From Kushneria phosphatilytica (GTDB taxonomy: Bacteria > Pseudomonadota > Gammaproteobacteria > Pseudomonadales > Halomonadaceae): a DNA stretch of 64,000 bases. Both the position numbers and the translations under genes were made by a program. The notes beneath the pieces are model-generated. The model had not been told where the DNA came from and made no database searches. It was given only the letters and a program-made list of their open reading frames with translations. The stretch is from NCBI RefSeq assembly GCF_008247605.1, contig NZ_CP043420.1, positions 1,364,001 through 1,428,000 on the forward strand, given 5' to 3'. This document shows, piece after piece, positions 7,182 through 16,979 of the stretch (position 1 is the stretch's first letter; every line of letters starts with the position of its first letter).

Positions 7182-10100
7182 CTAGTCGTCACCCAGCGCC
7201 AGCAGCGAGGCATTGCCTCCCAGCGCTGCCGTGTTGATGGTCCGGGCCTTTTCGGTGGCAAAGCGCAACAGATAGTGCGGTCCGCCGGCCTTGGGACCGG
7301 TACCCGAGAAGCCCTGTCCTCCAAAGGGTTGTACACCGACTACGGCGCCGATGATGTTGCGGTTGACGTACACGTTGCCGACCCGAATACGGCGAGCAAC
7401 ATGATTGGAGAAGGTTTCGTTGCGGCTATGGACCCCGAAGGTCAGACCATAGCCACGGTCGTTGATAGTATCGATAACGTCATCGATCTCGCTGGACTTG
7501 AATGTTGCCACATGCAGGATGGGGCCGAACTGTTCCGCCTCCAGTGCATCAATACCATCAATACGGAAGGCGGTCGGGGCAATGAAGGTCCCCTTTGCCG
7601 CGATCTCGGGCGTGACAGGGGCTTCGGCCAGCAGACGTCCCTCCTCGCGCAGGCGATCGATATGCGCCTGCAGACCGGCACGTGCTTCTTCATCGATCAC
7701 CGGCCCGACATCAGTGGCCAGCTGTGTAGGGTCACCGATTGCCAGTTCAGCCATGGCACCACGCAGCGTTTCAATGATGCGATCAGCGATGTCCTCCTGC
7801 ACGTAGAGCACGCGCAACGCACTACAACGCTGACCGGCACTCTGATAACTCGAGGCCACTACGTCGGCTACCACCTGTTCCGGCAGGGCCGTGGAATCCA
7901 CGATCATGGCATTCAGCCCCCCGGTCTCGGCGATCAGGGTGGGCAAGGGGGCATTATCACGTTCGGCCAGCGACCGATTGATCAGCCGGGCGGTATCGGT
8001 CGAGCCGGTGAAAGCAACGCCGGTAATGCGCGAATCGCCGGAGAGTACGGCACCAACCGTGGGACCATCGCCGGGCAGCAGTTGGACGACATCACGAGGC
8101 ATGCCGGCTTCATGCAACAGCGCCACTACCCGGTGGGCAATCAGTGAGGTCTGTTCAGCCGGTTTGGCAAGGACGGTATTGCCAGCCACGGCTGCTGCCA
8201 CTGTCTGACCGCAGAAAATGGCGATCGGGAAATTCCAGGGACTGATGGTGGCAAAGACGCCCTTGCCGGAGAGCATCAGTTCATTGGATTCGCCGGTGGG
8301 GCCGGGGAGTCGTGTGGCTGTACCGAAGAGCTCACGGGCATGCGCGGCATAATAACGGCAGAAGTCGACGGCCTCGCGTACCTCGGCGACACCATCGGTC
8401 AGCAGTTTGCCACCTTCCATGCAGCACAGGGCCATTAGCTCGGCCATGTTTGCTTCCAACGCATCAGCGAAGCGTTCAAGAATGGCTGAACGCTCCTCGA
8501 CCGGCGTGGCATCCCAGCGAGGAAAGGCCTGGCGGGCCACGGCAATGGCCTCACGGGTCTGCTCGGCGCTGGTCCAGCGCACCTCTCCCACGAGTCGATC
8601 ACGGTCCCAGGGGCACATCACCCGATGTAGTGGTGTATCGTCATCGTCGAGAGTGAAGCCGACCAGCGGGGCAGCCTGATAGCGCCGCTCCAGGAAGGGT
8701 GCCATGGCTTCCTTGAGGGGCTGAAACTGGCTGTGGATGTTCAGATTGACCCCTTTCGAGTTGCTCCTTTTCTCTCCATAGAGTTCGCTCGGCAACGGGA
8801 TCCGGGTGTTGTAGTAGTGGTCCACTTCGGCCAGCGACTGTAGCGGATGTACGCACAGCGATTCGACGGGAACACGTGGATCCACCAGCTGGTGTACGAA
8901 CGAGGAGTTGGCGCCATTTTCCAATAGACGCCGCACGAGGTAAGGCAGCAGATCCTTGTGCGCACCAACAGGGGCATAGATACGACACCATGTTCCCGCG
9001 GGCGCACGTTTCAGGGCTGCCTCATAGAGGGCTTCGCCCATGCCGTGCAGGCGCTGAAACTCGAACGGGCGCTGTTGTTCACCCACCAGATCCAGGATGG
9101 TCGAAATGGTGTGGGCATTGTGGGTAGCGAACTGTGGAAAGATACGATCGGCAGCATTATCGGACAGCAGATATTTCGCACATGCCAGATAGGCGACATC
9201 GGTACAGGCCTTGCGGGTATAGACGGGATAGCCATCCACGCCGAGCACCTGGGACTCCTTGATTTCGCTATCCCAGTAAGCCCCCTTGACCAGTCGCACA
9301 GGGATAATATCACCCTGATTGGCAGAGACTCGGGTCAGCCAGTGCAGCACAGGCATGGCGCGCTTGGAGTAGGCCTGCACCACCAGTCCGAAACGGCCCC
9401 AGCCGCGGCAGGCGTCACTCTCGTAGACGGCACGGAACACCTCCAGCGACAGCTCCAGCCGATCGACTTCCTCGGCGTCGATGGTCAGGGCAACATTCAG
9501 TTCACGTGCCATGGAGGCCAGCTGGCGCACGCTATCGACAAGTTCTTCGAGTACCTGAGTGCGCCGGCCGAACTCATAGCGTGGATGCAGAGCCGATAGC
9601 TTGATTGAAATCGACGGCGCCGGGGTCCGTTCGGAGAGCTTGCGACTGACACTGCCTACCGAGCGGATGGCATTGGCGTAATCCTCGAAGTAGCGTTTGG
9701 CATCCTGACGGGTCAGCGCCGCTTCCCCGAGCATGTCGTAGGAATAGGTATAGCCCTTGTCGAATAGCGGCTTCGAGCGCTTGAGGGCCTCGTCGATGGT
9801 GCGCCCCAGTACGAACTGGCGGCCCATGATCTTCATTGCCTGACGCATTGCCTGCCGGATCACCGGCTCACCCATGCGATTGACCATGCGGTTGATGAAG
9901 CCGGCCGGCCGGCCATCGCGCGGATGGTCGAGTGTAATGACCCGTCCGGTGGTCAGAAGCCCCCAGGTGGAAGCATTGACCAGCCAGGAGTCGCTCTGAC
10001 CGGCATACTTCTCCCAGTCCGCTACGCCAAGCCGATCCTCGATCAGCGCATCGGCGGTTTCGGAGTCCGGCACGCGCAACAGGGCTTCGGCCAGACACAT

Positions 10101-10373
10101 CAGCATCAACCCTTCATGGGTATCGAGGCTGTACTGGGTCAGCAATTCATCAATCGAATCGACGGCACTGTCCATCGCACGGACATCGCGTACCAGTTCG
10201 GCCGTACTGTCGCCGATACGGCGGAAATCAGCCTCGCTGGTATCAAGCAGCGCTGCCAGTTCACGGACCCAGTCATCCTCGCTGACAATGTAATGATCAC
10301 TGATGCGCTTGAACTGAGTGGCGAGATCCTGCTGCCAGGTGTTGGGATCGAGTATTTGTTCGGCTTTCAGCAT
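7182..10373 (-). CDS. putA: Bifunctional proline dehydrogenase / P5C dehydrogenase
   Basis: A 1063-residue enzyme that oxidises proline to glutamate in two steps, with FAD and then NAD. The start MLKAEQILDP follows AAGGGAAG. The proline dehydrogenase barrel (about residues 150-450) shows SIKLSALHPRYE, VVQAYSKRA, RLVKGAYWDSE and FATHNAHT. The aldehyde dehydrogenase half (about 560-1015) shows ETGGLNAM and the catalytic cysteine, about Cys850, in SAGQRCSALR. At 1063 residues it is a class A PutA. It lacks the N-terminal ribbon-helix-helix DNA-binding domain of the 1320-residue E. coli protein, so it should not autoregulate; the AraC-type gene just upstream is the likely regulator. The enzyme associates with the inner membrane to pass electrons to ubiquinone. 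Confidence 0.97.
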   Translation of the reverse strand: MLKAEQILDPNTWQQDLATQFKRISDHYIVSEDDWVRELAALLDTSEADFRRIGDSTAELVRDVRAMDSAVDSIDELLTQYSLDTHEGLMLMCLAEALLRVPDSETADALIEDRLGVADWEKYAGQSDSWLVNASTWGLLTTGRVITLDHPRDGRPAGFINRMVNRMGEPVIRQAMRQAMKIMGRQFVLGRTIDEALKRSKPLFDKGYTYSYDMLGEAALTRQDAKRYFEDYANAIRSVGSVSRKLSERTPAPSISIKLSALHPRYEFGRRTQVLEELVDSVRQLASMARELNVALTIDAEEVDRLELSLEVFRAVYESDACRGWGRFGLVVQAYSKRAMPVLHWLTRVSANQGDIIPVRLVKGAYWDSEIKESQVLGVDGYPVYTRKACTDVAYLACAKYLLSDNAADRIFPQFATHNAHTISTILDLVGEQQRPFEFQRLHGMGEALYEAALKRAPAGTWCRIYAPVGAHKDLLPYLVRRLLENGANSSFVHQLVDPRVPVESLCVHPLQSLAEVDHYYNTRIPLPSELYGEKRSNSKGVNLNIHSQFQPLKEAMAPFLERRYQAAPLVGFTLDDDDTPLHRVMCPWDRDRLVGEVRWTSAEQTREAIAVARQAFPRWDATPVEERSAILERFADALEANMAELMALCCMEGGKLLTDGVAEVREAVDFCRYYAAHARELFGTATRLPGPTGESNELMLSGKGVFATISPWNFPIAIFCGQTVAAAVAGNTVLAKPAEQTSLIAHRVVALLHEAGMPRDVVQLLPGDGPTVGAVLSGDSRITGVAFTGSTDTARLINRSLAERDNAPLPTLIAETGGLNAMIVDSTALPEQVVADVVASSYQSAGQRCSALRVLYVQEDIADRIIETLRGAMAELAIGDPTQLATDVGPVIDEEARAGLQAHIDRLREEGRLLAEAPVTPEIAAKGTFIAPTAFRIDGIDALEAEQFGPILHVATFKSSEIDDVIDTINDRGYGLTFGVHSRNETFSNHVARRIRVGNVYVNRNIIGAVVGVQPFGGQGFSGTGPKAGGPHYLLRFATEKARTINTAALGGNASLLALGDD

Positions 10374-10403
10374 GGCAACTTCCCTTGTGCAGCACCGCTT
10401 CAC

Positions 10404-10487
10404 TCGTCGATGCGTCTCATAATGGCGCTCATCGACGAAAGATGCGGTTGGCAAATAGCCTGGGCGGGGGTGCGTCACTACGACGCA
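10404..10487 (-). promoter_or_regulatory. putA leader with two perfect inverted repeats
   Basis: Between the AraC-type gene and putA are two perfect inverted repeats. TCGTCGATG (10404-10412) pairs with CATCGACGA (10430-10438) across 17 bases. TGCGTC (10471-10476) pairs with GACGCA (10482-10487) across 5 bases. They lie 31-114 bases upstream of the putA start. Either could be an operator or an RNA leader structure. The location suggests control of putA, but binding by the neighbouring regulator is only inference. Confidence 0.45.
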
Positions 10488-10601
10488 TCCGGAATTCGGG
10501 TAGTTTCGACTCTAGTGTGTTCAGGGCATCATCGTCTTGTCGATTTCCCGGTCAGCATTGTCGAATCATCGGATAATGAACCGACGCACCGTCATGGGGG
10601 C

Positions 10602-11369
10602 TCAGTGTCGACGTGTGCCGCGCAGGGACCCCGGAGACTGGGCAAAGTGACGCCGAAAGGCGTGAGAGAGCGCGCTCTGATTGGCGAAACCGGTGCGCTC
10701 GGCGATGGTGACAAGCGGCAGGGTGGTTTCCTGCAATAGTTCACGCGCTGCCGCCAGACGCTTGCGCAATATGTAGCGATAGGGTGGCAGGCCGGTGTGG
10801 TCGCGAAACAGCTCGGTAAAATGGGCAGTACTCAGACAGGCTCTGCGCGCCAGATCTTCCACTTTCAGGGGCTCGGACAGATGCCGTTCGATCCACTCGT
10901 CGAGGTCACCGATATCCAGTCTCGGACGCGGTCCGGGAGCGCGATGGTCAAGACGCCGGCTGAGTGAAGCCAGCAGGGTCGTCGTCAGCAGATTATGATC
11001 GCCGGTCGTGGCTGAGCTCATCTCTCCGAGCATGAATTGCAAATAAAGACAGAGCGTGTCATCGATTGCGAAATAACGGGGAGACTCGAATAATCGACGA
11101 TGATGACGATGTGCGCCATTGAGTGCAGGAACTTCATCTGGCAAGTCGATGATGAGCTGACTGTTATCGCCGATGCCGCGGTAGTAGTGCTCGCGATCGG
11201 CCGGCACGATACAGCCGGTACGTTCATTGATACGGCCGCGTGCGCCGGCGATATCAAACTCCGCTTCGCCGGATAGACCGATCACAACCTGGCGATGAGC
11301 GTGAGCGTGATGCTGGCCTGTGGTCGCCAGCGGTGCAAGCCGAATGGCGCTACCGGAGGTGGACATCAT
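10602..11369 (-). CDS. AraC-family regulator, probable proline-utilisation activator
   Basis: A 255-residue regulator. Residues 1-100 form a cupin-like sensor (HAHAHRQVVIGLSGEAEFDI). The C-terminal 100 residues are an AraC/XylS DNA-binding domain with two helix-turn-helix units: LARRACLSTAHFTELFRDHTG, and IAERTGFANQSALSHAFRRHF with the conserved GFxxxSxxxxxFRRxFxxSPG signature. It lies 228 bases upstream of putA on the same strand. In Pseudomonas an AraC-type protein, PruR, activates putAP in response to proline, and this gene is in the equivalent position, so the same role is likely. Two adjacent ATGs (11369 and 11366) could start it. No symbol is assigned because orthology was not tested. 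Confidence 0.85.
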   Translation of the reverse strand: MMSTSGSAIRLAPLATTGQHHAHAHRQVVIGLSGEAEFDIAGARGRINERTGCIVPADREHYYRGIGDNSQLIIDLPDEVPALNGAHRHHRRLFESPRYFAIDDTLCLYLQFMLGEMSSATTGDHNLLTTTLLASLSRRLDHRAPGPRPRLDIGDLDEWIERHLSEPLKVEDLARRACLSTAHFTELFRDHTGLPPYRYILRKRLAAARELLQETTLPLVTIAERTGFANQSALSHAFRRHFAQSPGSLRGTRRH

Positions 11370-11491
11370 TGCAATACCTGCATGAAACGGCTATTGGCAA
11401 GGCCGGCATGTAACCGGCGTTACCAAAATACCGCGATGTTAGATGCAGGGAAAGTCATTGACGTGCAGGTTGATCCTTTTTCAGCCCGCAC

Positions 11492-13072
11492 TCATTCCTC
11501 TTCGGCCTGACGATAGAGCCGTACCCGTTTTACCCGATGGCGCTCAACATCCCGTACTTCGATCAACCATGGCGGTACACTGACCCGGGCGCCTGGCTGA
11601 GGCAGGCTTTCCAGTCGATCAACGACCAATCCGGCCAGACTGGTATAGTCGCGTCCCAGCGGTAGCGGATCCGGCAGTTGCTGGTTGATATCGACAATAT
11701 CCTCACTGGCATCAGCCTCGAAACAGCGCTCGCTGACACGATAAACGCGCTGGTCAGCTTCGCTGCCACCGGGCATTTCGCCGGCAATATCCTCGAGGAT
11801 ATCCAGCATGGTCACAATGCCTTCCAGCGTGCCGAATTCATCCACTACAAAGGCAAGTCTTTCGCCACTGCGCTGGAATTGCTGCAAAGCCTCAACGACC
11901 GAGACGTTTTCCAGCAATACCAGCGGTTGTTCCAGAACGGCTGCTACATCCAGGGCTTCTCCGGCCAGTGAGGCATCGAGCAGGCGACGCTTCTGGACGA
12001 TACCCAAAGGCGCATCCCGAGCGCCATCGCGAATGACCACCAGGCTGGCATGTGGGCTATCGCGCAGATGCCCGATTTGCTGGTCGACGTCATTGGAAAG
12101 ATCGATGCAGTCAATATCACGCCGCAAGGTCATGATGGCTTCGATCGGTTTATCGGCCAGTGACAGCACCCCACGCACCATATGCTGTTCGGTGACATCG
12201 AACAGCGCCAGAGCCTCGTCATGATGTGCAGTGTCACTGCTCTCTTCGCGATAACGGGTCAGGTTCGGTTCATCGCTGCTCAGCAGTCGCATTATGGCTT
12301 CGGCCGTACGTGCCCGGCGTGATCCATAACGGCTTCGGGGTTGTCTGCTTTTTCGCTGGCGTAATGCCTGGAGCAGCTCGATGAGTATGGCAAAGCCAAT
12401 AGCGGCATAGAGATACCCCTTGGGAATGTGGAGGCCGAGCCCTTCGGCCACCAGGCTGAAACCGATCATCAGCAAGAGCCCGAGGCAGAGCAGAATGACG
12501 GTTGGATGGGCCGCTACAAAGCGCGTCAGGGGACGACTGGCTATCAGCATCAGCGTCATGGCGACGACCACTGCGATCATCATGACCATAAGATGATCGA
12601 CCGTACCGACGGCGGTGATAATCGAATCGATCGAAAAGACGGCATCCAGCACTACGATCTGGGCGACAACGGTGGAAAATGCTGAACAGGCTCGCGACTG
12701 TCCTTCGTTGTCGGAGGCATCGGCGTCGACATGCTCATGAAGTTCGCTGGTTGCCTTGTAGATAAGGAAGAAACCACCCCCCAGCAGGATCAGATCTCGG
12801 CCATTGAAGGTATGGCCAAACAGGGTGACCAGTGGCTGGGTCAGACCCATGAGCCAGGAGAGGCAGAGCAGCAGTATCAGGCGCATGATCAGCGCCAGTG
12901 ACAGCCCGGTTATTCGTGCGCGGTCGCGCAGTGCCGGTGGCAGCTTGTCGGCAAGAATGGCGATGAAAACCAGGTTATCGATACCCAGTACGATTTCAAT
13001 GATGATCAGGGTCAGCAGGCCAGCCCAGGCAGAGGGGTCAAGCAACCAGGCCAGATCGAACCAGTGGGTCAT
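11492..13072 (-). CDS. TerC-family membrane protein fused to CBS and CorC/HlyC domains (YoaE/YegH type)
   Basis: A 526-residue inner-membrane protein, close to the length of E. coli YoaE and YegH. The N-terminal half is a TerC domain of about seven helices with the motif [15 protein letters not shown] and the second acidic motif [13 protein letters not shown], which are probably metal-binding. Residues about 300-430 are a pair of CBS domains ([17 protein letters not shown] onward), and the last 85 residues are a CorC/HlyC transporter-associated domain ending YRQAEEE. TerC proteins are linked to metal export or metal loading at the membrane. The start has AGGAG 8 bases upstream. No manganese riboswitch could be recognised in the leader. 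Confidence 0.9.
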   Translation of the reverse strand: MTHWFDLAWLLDPSAWAGLLTLIIIEIVLGIDNLVFIAILADKLPPALRDRARITGLSLALIMRLILLLCLSWLMGLTQPLVTLFGHTFNGRDLILLGGGFFLIYKATSELHEHVDADASDNEGQSRACSAFSTVVAQIVVLDAVFSIDSIITAVGTVDHLMVMMIAVVVAMTLMLIASRPLTRFVAAHPTVILLCLGLLLMIGFSLVAEGLGLHIPKGYLYAAIGFAILIELLQALRQRKSRQPRSRYGSRRARTAEAIMRLLSSDEPNLTRYREESSDTAHHDEALALFDVTEQHMVRGVLSLADKPIEAIMTLRRDIDCIDLSNDVDQQIGHLRDSPHASLVVIRDGARDAPLGIVQKRRLLDASLAGEALDVAAVLEQPLVLLENVSVVEALQQFQRSGERLAFVVDEFGTLEGIVTMLDILEDIAGEMPGGSEADQRVYRVSERCFEADASEDIVDINQQLPDPLPLGRDYTSLAGLVVDRLESLPQPGARVSVPPWLIEVRDVERHRVKRVRLYRQAEEE

Positions 13073-13216
13073 GAAAGAGAACTCCTGCAGGCCGATGACC
13101 TATGGCGCTCGCAGGCAAGGGAAGGCATTCGGGATCGACAACAACTGTCGTCGCTGGGGGAGCTCAAAACATATTCCTCATGACACCATGAAAGCCGTAG
13201 TTTAGGTCCGCTGATG

Positions 13217-13250
13217 GGGAAAATGAAACCACGCCCGCAAGGGGCGTGGC
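13217..13250 (-). terminator. Rho-independent terminator of tctCBA
   Basis: Read on the minus strand, CCACGCCC pairs with GGGCGTGG around a 5-base loop, followed by the T-rich tail TTTCATTTT. It starts about 25 bases past the tctA stop. Confidence 0.7.
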
Positions 13251-13273
13251 AGTTTTCAGCTATCGAGAGGCTT

Positions 13274-14788
13274 TCAGTTGCGGTTGCGTTTGGCGGCCAT
13301 GCTCCGGCGCAACATCGGACCGAGCAGATAGGGGAGGATCAGCCCAAGGATGGCGATTGCCCAGATGGTGATGGACAAGGGTGTGGACCACAGTACTGAC
13401 CAGTCACCGTCGGAAAGGCTCAGGGCATGGCGCAGATTTTTTTCCATCTCCGGCCCCAATAGCAGGCCCAGAATGACGGGGACCAGTGGGATCTCCAGCT
13501 TGCGCAGCAGATAGCCCAGCACGCCGAAGGCAATCATGAAGTAAAGATCAAAGGTTGAATGGCTGATCGAATAGATCCCCACGATGGCAACCAGCGTGAC
13601 CAGGGGCATCAGAAACTTCGGCGGTACCGACAGGATTTTGACGAACACACCGACAAGAGGGATGTTCAGCAGCAGTAACAGCAGATTACCGACCAGCAGT
13701 GCTGCAATGACACCCCAGACGATTTCGGCATGCTGCTGAAACATCAGCGGGCCCGGTGTAATATTCAGCGACACCAGCATTGCCAATAACACGGCTGTGG
13801 TACCACTACCGGGAATCCCGAGGGTCAGCATCGGGACCAGTGCTCCATTGGCTGCCCCGTTGTTGCCTGATTCCGGTGCTGCAACACCGCGCGGATCACC
13901 CTCACCAAAACGGTTTTTGCTGCCGAGAATGCGTTTCTCCACCGTATAGCTCAAAAAGCTGCCCAGTGAGGCGCCGGCGCCCGGCAGGACACCTGCCACA
14001 AAACCGACGCCGCCGCTGCGAAGGCTGGTCGGAATAATGGCCACGATTTCCCGCCAGCGTAGCTTGAGCCGATTCATTTTGACGCTACTGTCACCGTCTC
14101 CGGCACGCCGCTCGATGAAAAACAAAAGCTCGGATACGGCAAACAGTCCGACGATGGCAATGATGAAATCGATGCCTTCATAGAGTTCCAGAATGCCGAA
14201 GGTAAAGCGCTGACTGCCGGTGGAGATATCGATTCCGATGGTGGACATCATCAGGCCCAGCGCTGCAGCCATCAGGGTTTTCATGGGATTCTTGCCGGTG
14301 ATGCCGCCAAGTGTGGCGAAGGCCAGTACGAACAGCGCGAAATATTCGGCGGGACCGAAGGTCAGTGCAAAACGGGCCAGTAACGGTGCCAGCAGAATCA
14401 ATCCGATACAGGCAATCAGGCTGCCAATGAAGGAGGCGACGGCAGAAATTGCCAGCGCTTCAGCGGCCTTGCCCTGCTGCGCCATCGGATAACCATCCAG
14501 GCAGGTCATCATGGCCGGCTCATCGCCCGGGATGTTGAGCAGGATCGAGGAGATTCGACCGCCATACATGGCCCCGGCATAAACAGCGGTCAGCATGATC
14601 AGGGCTGATTCCGGTGGCAGACCGAGTGTAAAGGCCAGCGGAATCAGAATGGCGACGCCATTGGCCGGGCCGAGCCCGGGCAGGGCCCCGATCAGTGTGC
14701 CGAGAAAGCAGCCGATCAGTGCCAGCAGCAGATTCATCGGGGTCAGGGCCACCCCGAAGCCGGCCATCAGTGCATTAAGGGTCTCCAT
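13274..14788 (-). CDS. tctA: Tripartite tricarboxylate transporter, large permease subunit TctA
   Basis: A 504-residue membrane protein with about eleven or twelve helices. It carries the family hallmarks GALPGLGPANGVAILIPL near residue 40, YGGRISSILLNIPGDEPAMMTCLDGYPMA near 75-105, and GVLPGAGASLGSFLSYTVEKR with PGSGTTAVLLAMLV in the second half. TctA is the large channel-forming subunit of a secondary transporter that takes up citrate or a related carboxylate delivered by a periplasmic binding protein. Its ATG overlaps the tctB stop by one base (TGATG), so the two are translationally coupled. Confidence 0.95.
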   Translation of the reverse strand: METLNALMAGFGVALTPMNLLLALIGCFLGTLIGALPGLGPANGVAILIPLAFTLGLPPESALIMLTAVYAGAMYGGRISSILLNIPGDEPAMMTCLDGYPMAQQGKAAEALAISAVASFIGSLIACIGLILLAPLLARFALTFGPAEYFALFVLAFATLGGITGKNPMKTLMAAALGLMMSTIGIDISTGSQRFTFGILELYEGIDFIIAIVGLFAVSELLFFIERRAGDGDSSVKMNRLKLRWREIVAIIPTSLRSGGVGFVAGVLPGAGASLGSFLSYTVEKRILGSKNRFGEGDPRGVAAPESGNNGAANGALVPMLTLGIPGSGTTAVLLAMLVSLNITPGPLMFQQHAEIVWGVIAALLVGNLLLLLLNIPLVGVFVKILSVPPKFLMPLVTLVAIVGIYSISHSTFDLYFMIAFGVLGYLLRKLEIPLVPVILGLLLGPEMEKNLRHALSLSDGDWSVLWSTPLSITIWAIAILGLILPYLLGPMLRRSMAAKRNRN

Positions 14789-15234
14789 CAGTGAAACTCC
14801 AGCAATCCGGCAGGCAGGGTCAGTTCAAGACCGAAGTTGAAAGCAATATACCCGATGACCGCGCCACCCAGTCCTACCAGAAAGGCAGGCAGCGGACGGG
14901 CACCCATGCGCCAGCAGAGAATACCTACCGCCAGAGTGGTGGCAATCGGGAAACCGATCGGCTCCAGCGCCAGGGTGTAGGCGATCAGTACCAGCACCGC
15001 AACGAGCATCTCGCCCAGCGTACGCCCCAGGGGCCAGGCGTTATCCGGATCGGGCCGGAGCATCAGATAAAGGCTGGTCAATCCCAGCACTACGGCCAGC
15101 AGGGTCGGGAAGGTAGAGGGGCCCACCGGGCCGCCTCCACCAAAAGGCACCGGGATCTGCTGCGCCTGCCAGCCGTAGGCGACGGCCAGCAGAAGCATCA
15201 GTACCCCAAGGATGCGATCGTTCAGAAAGCTCAT
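14788..15234 (-). CDS. tctB: Tripartite tricarboxylate transporter, small permease subunit TctB
   Basis: A 148-residue protein with four hydrophobic helices (residues about 8-24, 36-56, 72-92 and 95-135), the usual size and topology of TctB. The N-terminal stretch PFGGGGPVGPSTFPTLLAVVLG is typical. It is the small membrane subunit that works with TctA. Its start overlaps the tctC stop by 4 bases and its stop overlaps the tctA start, so tctCBA is one tightly coupled operon. Confidence 0.93.
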   Translation of the reverse strand: MSFLNDRILGVLMLLLAVAYGWQAQQIPVPFGGGGPVGPSTFPTLLAVVLGLTSLYLMLRPDPDNAWPLGRTLGEMLVAVLVLIAYTLALEPIGFPIATTLAVGILCWRMGARPLPAFLVGLGGAVIGYIAFNFGLELTLPAGLLEFH

Positions 15235-16232
15235 TGCACCAGCCCGATCTCTTTGGAAAGTTGCTGGAGATCATTGATCTGCTGGCGAACGTATTCATCA
15301 AAGGCCTTGCCGGACTTGTGGAAGGGCATCAGGCCATTCTGCTTCATGACTTTCTTCCACTCGTCGCTGGCGTAGACCTTGTCAAAGGTATTCACCCACC
15401 ACTGATAGGCTTCATCGGAAATACCTTTTGGTAGATAGAAACCGCGCCAGTTGGGAGCCACTTCATCAATGCCCTGTTCCTTCGCTGTTGGCAGGTTGTC
15501 CAGTGGTGCGGGCAAGCGCTGGTCGGCAAGAACAGCCAGGACCTTCAGATCACCTGAGTCGATAAAGCCCTTGGATTCGGAAATATCACCCGTAAAGGCA
15601 TCGATATGGCCACCGATGACCTGAGTGATGGCTTCGCCGCCATTGTTGTAGGAGAGATACTTGATCTTGCGCAGTTGATCCACGCCGGCTTTTTGGGCCG
15701 TCTGCAGGACCTTGAGGTGATCCCAGCCCCCGGTAGCGCTGCCGCCGGCAAATGAAACGCTGCCGGGTTTCTTCTTCAGTGCGTCCATCAGCTCGGGCAG
15801 GGAGTCATAGGGTGAATCCTTGCCGACTGCGATGATGCCATAGTCGGCGCCCAGCGCTGCAGCCCAGCGCACCATGTCGGCGCTCATGCCAGGGAATTGC
15901 TTCTGTGCCAGACGGGTGGTGGTGGCTGTACTGGCGGCTACGATCAGCTGATCATCATCACGCCGTTTGCTGACGGTATGGGCATAGGCCACACCACCCC
16001 CCGCACCAGCCATGTTGGTGGTCTGAACACTCGCTGGTACGAGATCAAGTTGCTCAAGCAGGCGCCCGACACTGCGGCAGGTAAAGTCCCAGCCACCGCC
16101 AGGATCCGACGGGGCAATACAATCCACCTTGCCCGAAGGCTGAAAGGCAAGTGCACTGGAAGCGCCAATGGCCAGCGTTGCAGCAGCCAGCCAGCCCAGC
16201 GCGCGGCCCATGAAGCGTGATGTGTTGGACAT
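15231..16232 (-). CDS. tctC: Tripartite tricarboxylate transporter, periplasmic binding protein TctC
   Basis: A 333-residue binding protein. I chose the ATG at 16232, which gives a clean Sec signal peptide (basic SRFMGRALGW, hydrophobic core, cleavage after ASSALA), although its Shine-Dalgarno is weak. The mature protein begins with CIAPSDPGGGWDFTCRSVGRLL, the ligand-binding loop of the TctC/Bug family, and later shows GDISESKGFIDSGDLKVLAVL. It captures a carboxylate in the periplasm and hands it to TctAB. The true ligand could be citrate, tricarballylate or another carboxylate, because this family is broad. Confidence 0.93.
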   Translation of the reverse strand: MSNTSRFMGRALGWLAAATLAIGASSALAFQPSGKVDCIAPSDPGGGWDFTCRSVGRLLEQLDLVPASVQTTNMAGAGGGVAYAHTVSKRRDDDQLIVAASTATTTRLAQKQFPGMSADMVRWAAALGADYGIIAVGKDSPYDSLPELMDALKKKPGSVSFAGGSATGGWDHLKVLQTAQKAGVDQLRKIKYLSYNNGGEAITQVIGGHIDAFTGDISESKGFIDSGDLKVLAVLADQRLPAPLDNLPTAKEQGIDEVAPNWRGFYLPKGISDEAYQWWVNTFDKVYASDEWKKVMKQNGLMPFHKSGKAFDEYVRQQINDLQQLSKEIGLVQ

Positions 16233-16409
16233 GAGAGTCAACCCTTGCTGTCGATCAAAGAGATCCTTTTCAGCGCGCATGGTTGTAAAAATTGACGCTG
16301 AAAAATGTCGGTCCGGATGAGAATCGACCAGCGTTGTTGTTCGGGTCAATCAATGCGTGACAGGTTGCGACTAAAGTGCAATGCAGCAGAAACGGTTAGT
16401 GAAAATGCT

Positions 16410-16438
16410 TTTATATCAAAAGCTTGCAATATTGTAAG
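16410..16438 (-). promoter_or_regulatory. Candidate sigma-70 promoter for tctCBA
   Basis: On the minus strand, CTTACA (16433-16438) is separated by 17 bases from TATAAA (16410-16415). This predicts a leader of roughly 170 bases before tctC. The match is moderate. The remainder of the gap up to the tRNA gene shows no other recognisable gene. Confidence 0.35.
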
Positions 16439-16670
16439 GTTTTGGAGGGGAGATCACTGCCGGCAATGTAGCCCTGCTTTCAGACAGATGTGAAGTGTCG
16501 GTGATTACTCAAATGTCGCTGAAACATTCCATCGCAAATGTATGGCGCTTTTGCTGAGATAGACCCTCGGCTAAAGAGGAGAGAGACCCGTTGTAATGAC
16601 ACTGTTCGCCTGTATCGGAAAGTACCGATAGGGCTGACAGAGTACAAGGCAATATACAGGAAGGGGAAAA

Positions 16671-16746
16671 TGGAGCGGGCAACGAGGCTCGAACTCGCGA
16701 CCCTCAGCTTGGGAAGCTGATGCTCTACCAACTGAGCTATGCCCGC
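16671..16746 (-). tRNA. tRNA-Gly (anticodon CCC)
   Basis: Read on the minus strand, this is a complete 76-base cloverleaf. The acceptor stem GCGGGCA pairs with TGCCCGC, followed by T and an encoded CCA. The D-arm contains TAGCTCAGTTGGTAGAGCA. The anticodon stem TCAGC/GCTGA encloses the loop TTCCCAA, which gives anticodon CCC (reads GGG). The T-arm contains GTTCGAGCC. It strongly resembles bacterial tRNA-Gly(CCC). No integrated element, direct repeat of the tRNA end or integrase gene is seen beside it. Confidence 0.95.
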
Positions 16747-16775
16747 CCGGCCGGATAAAATGGCCTGCAAACAGC

Positions 16776-16804
16776 AATGTAGAGGAGTGGGCCTGACAGG
16801 TCAA
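16776..16804 (-). promoter_or_regulatory. Sigma-70 promoter of tRNA-Gly
   Basis: On the minus strand, TTGACC (16799-16804) and TACATT (16776-16781) are separated by exactly 17 bases, about 30 bases before the tRNA 5' end. Confidence 0.65.
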
Positions 16805-16934
16805 TCGCCATTGGCTTCTTCGAAGCAGTCGTGTCTGTTGTAAGTCGGTCGTATTCTGCTGCTATGACCAGGGGGGCGGAGAGTCGCCTGCGTGCAGACC
16901 CGGGCAATATCACGTTATGCGCTGCTACGCCCGT

Positions 16935-16957
16935 GGCCCGGCGCATGACGCCGGGCC
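16935..16957 (-). terminator. GC-rich hairpin downstream of the Mn catalase gene, no T-tract
   Basis: GGCCCGGCG pairs perfectly with CGCCGGGCC around a 5-base loop, 23 bases past the stop. There is no T run after it on the minus strand, so it may stabilise the 3' end or need Rho rather than act as a classical terminator. Confidence 0.5.
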
Positions 16958-16979
16958 CTTCTCCTGATTGACCGACATT

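Noticed and set aside
7161..8147. A 328-codon open frame opposite putA, and similar frames at 8958-9599 and 9924-10739
   Set aside because: They are antisense shadows of a GC-rich coding sequence; putA is unambiguous on the minus strand.
13073..13216. Possible manganese (yybP-ykoY) riboswitch before the TerC-family gene
   Set aside because: The family is sometimes riboswitch-controlled, but the conserved bases of that aptamer could not be found in this leader.
16671..16746. tRNA-Gly as an integration site for a mobile element
   Set aside because: No integrase, no direct repeat of the tRNA 3' end and no foreign-looking genes are present on either side.
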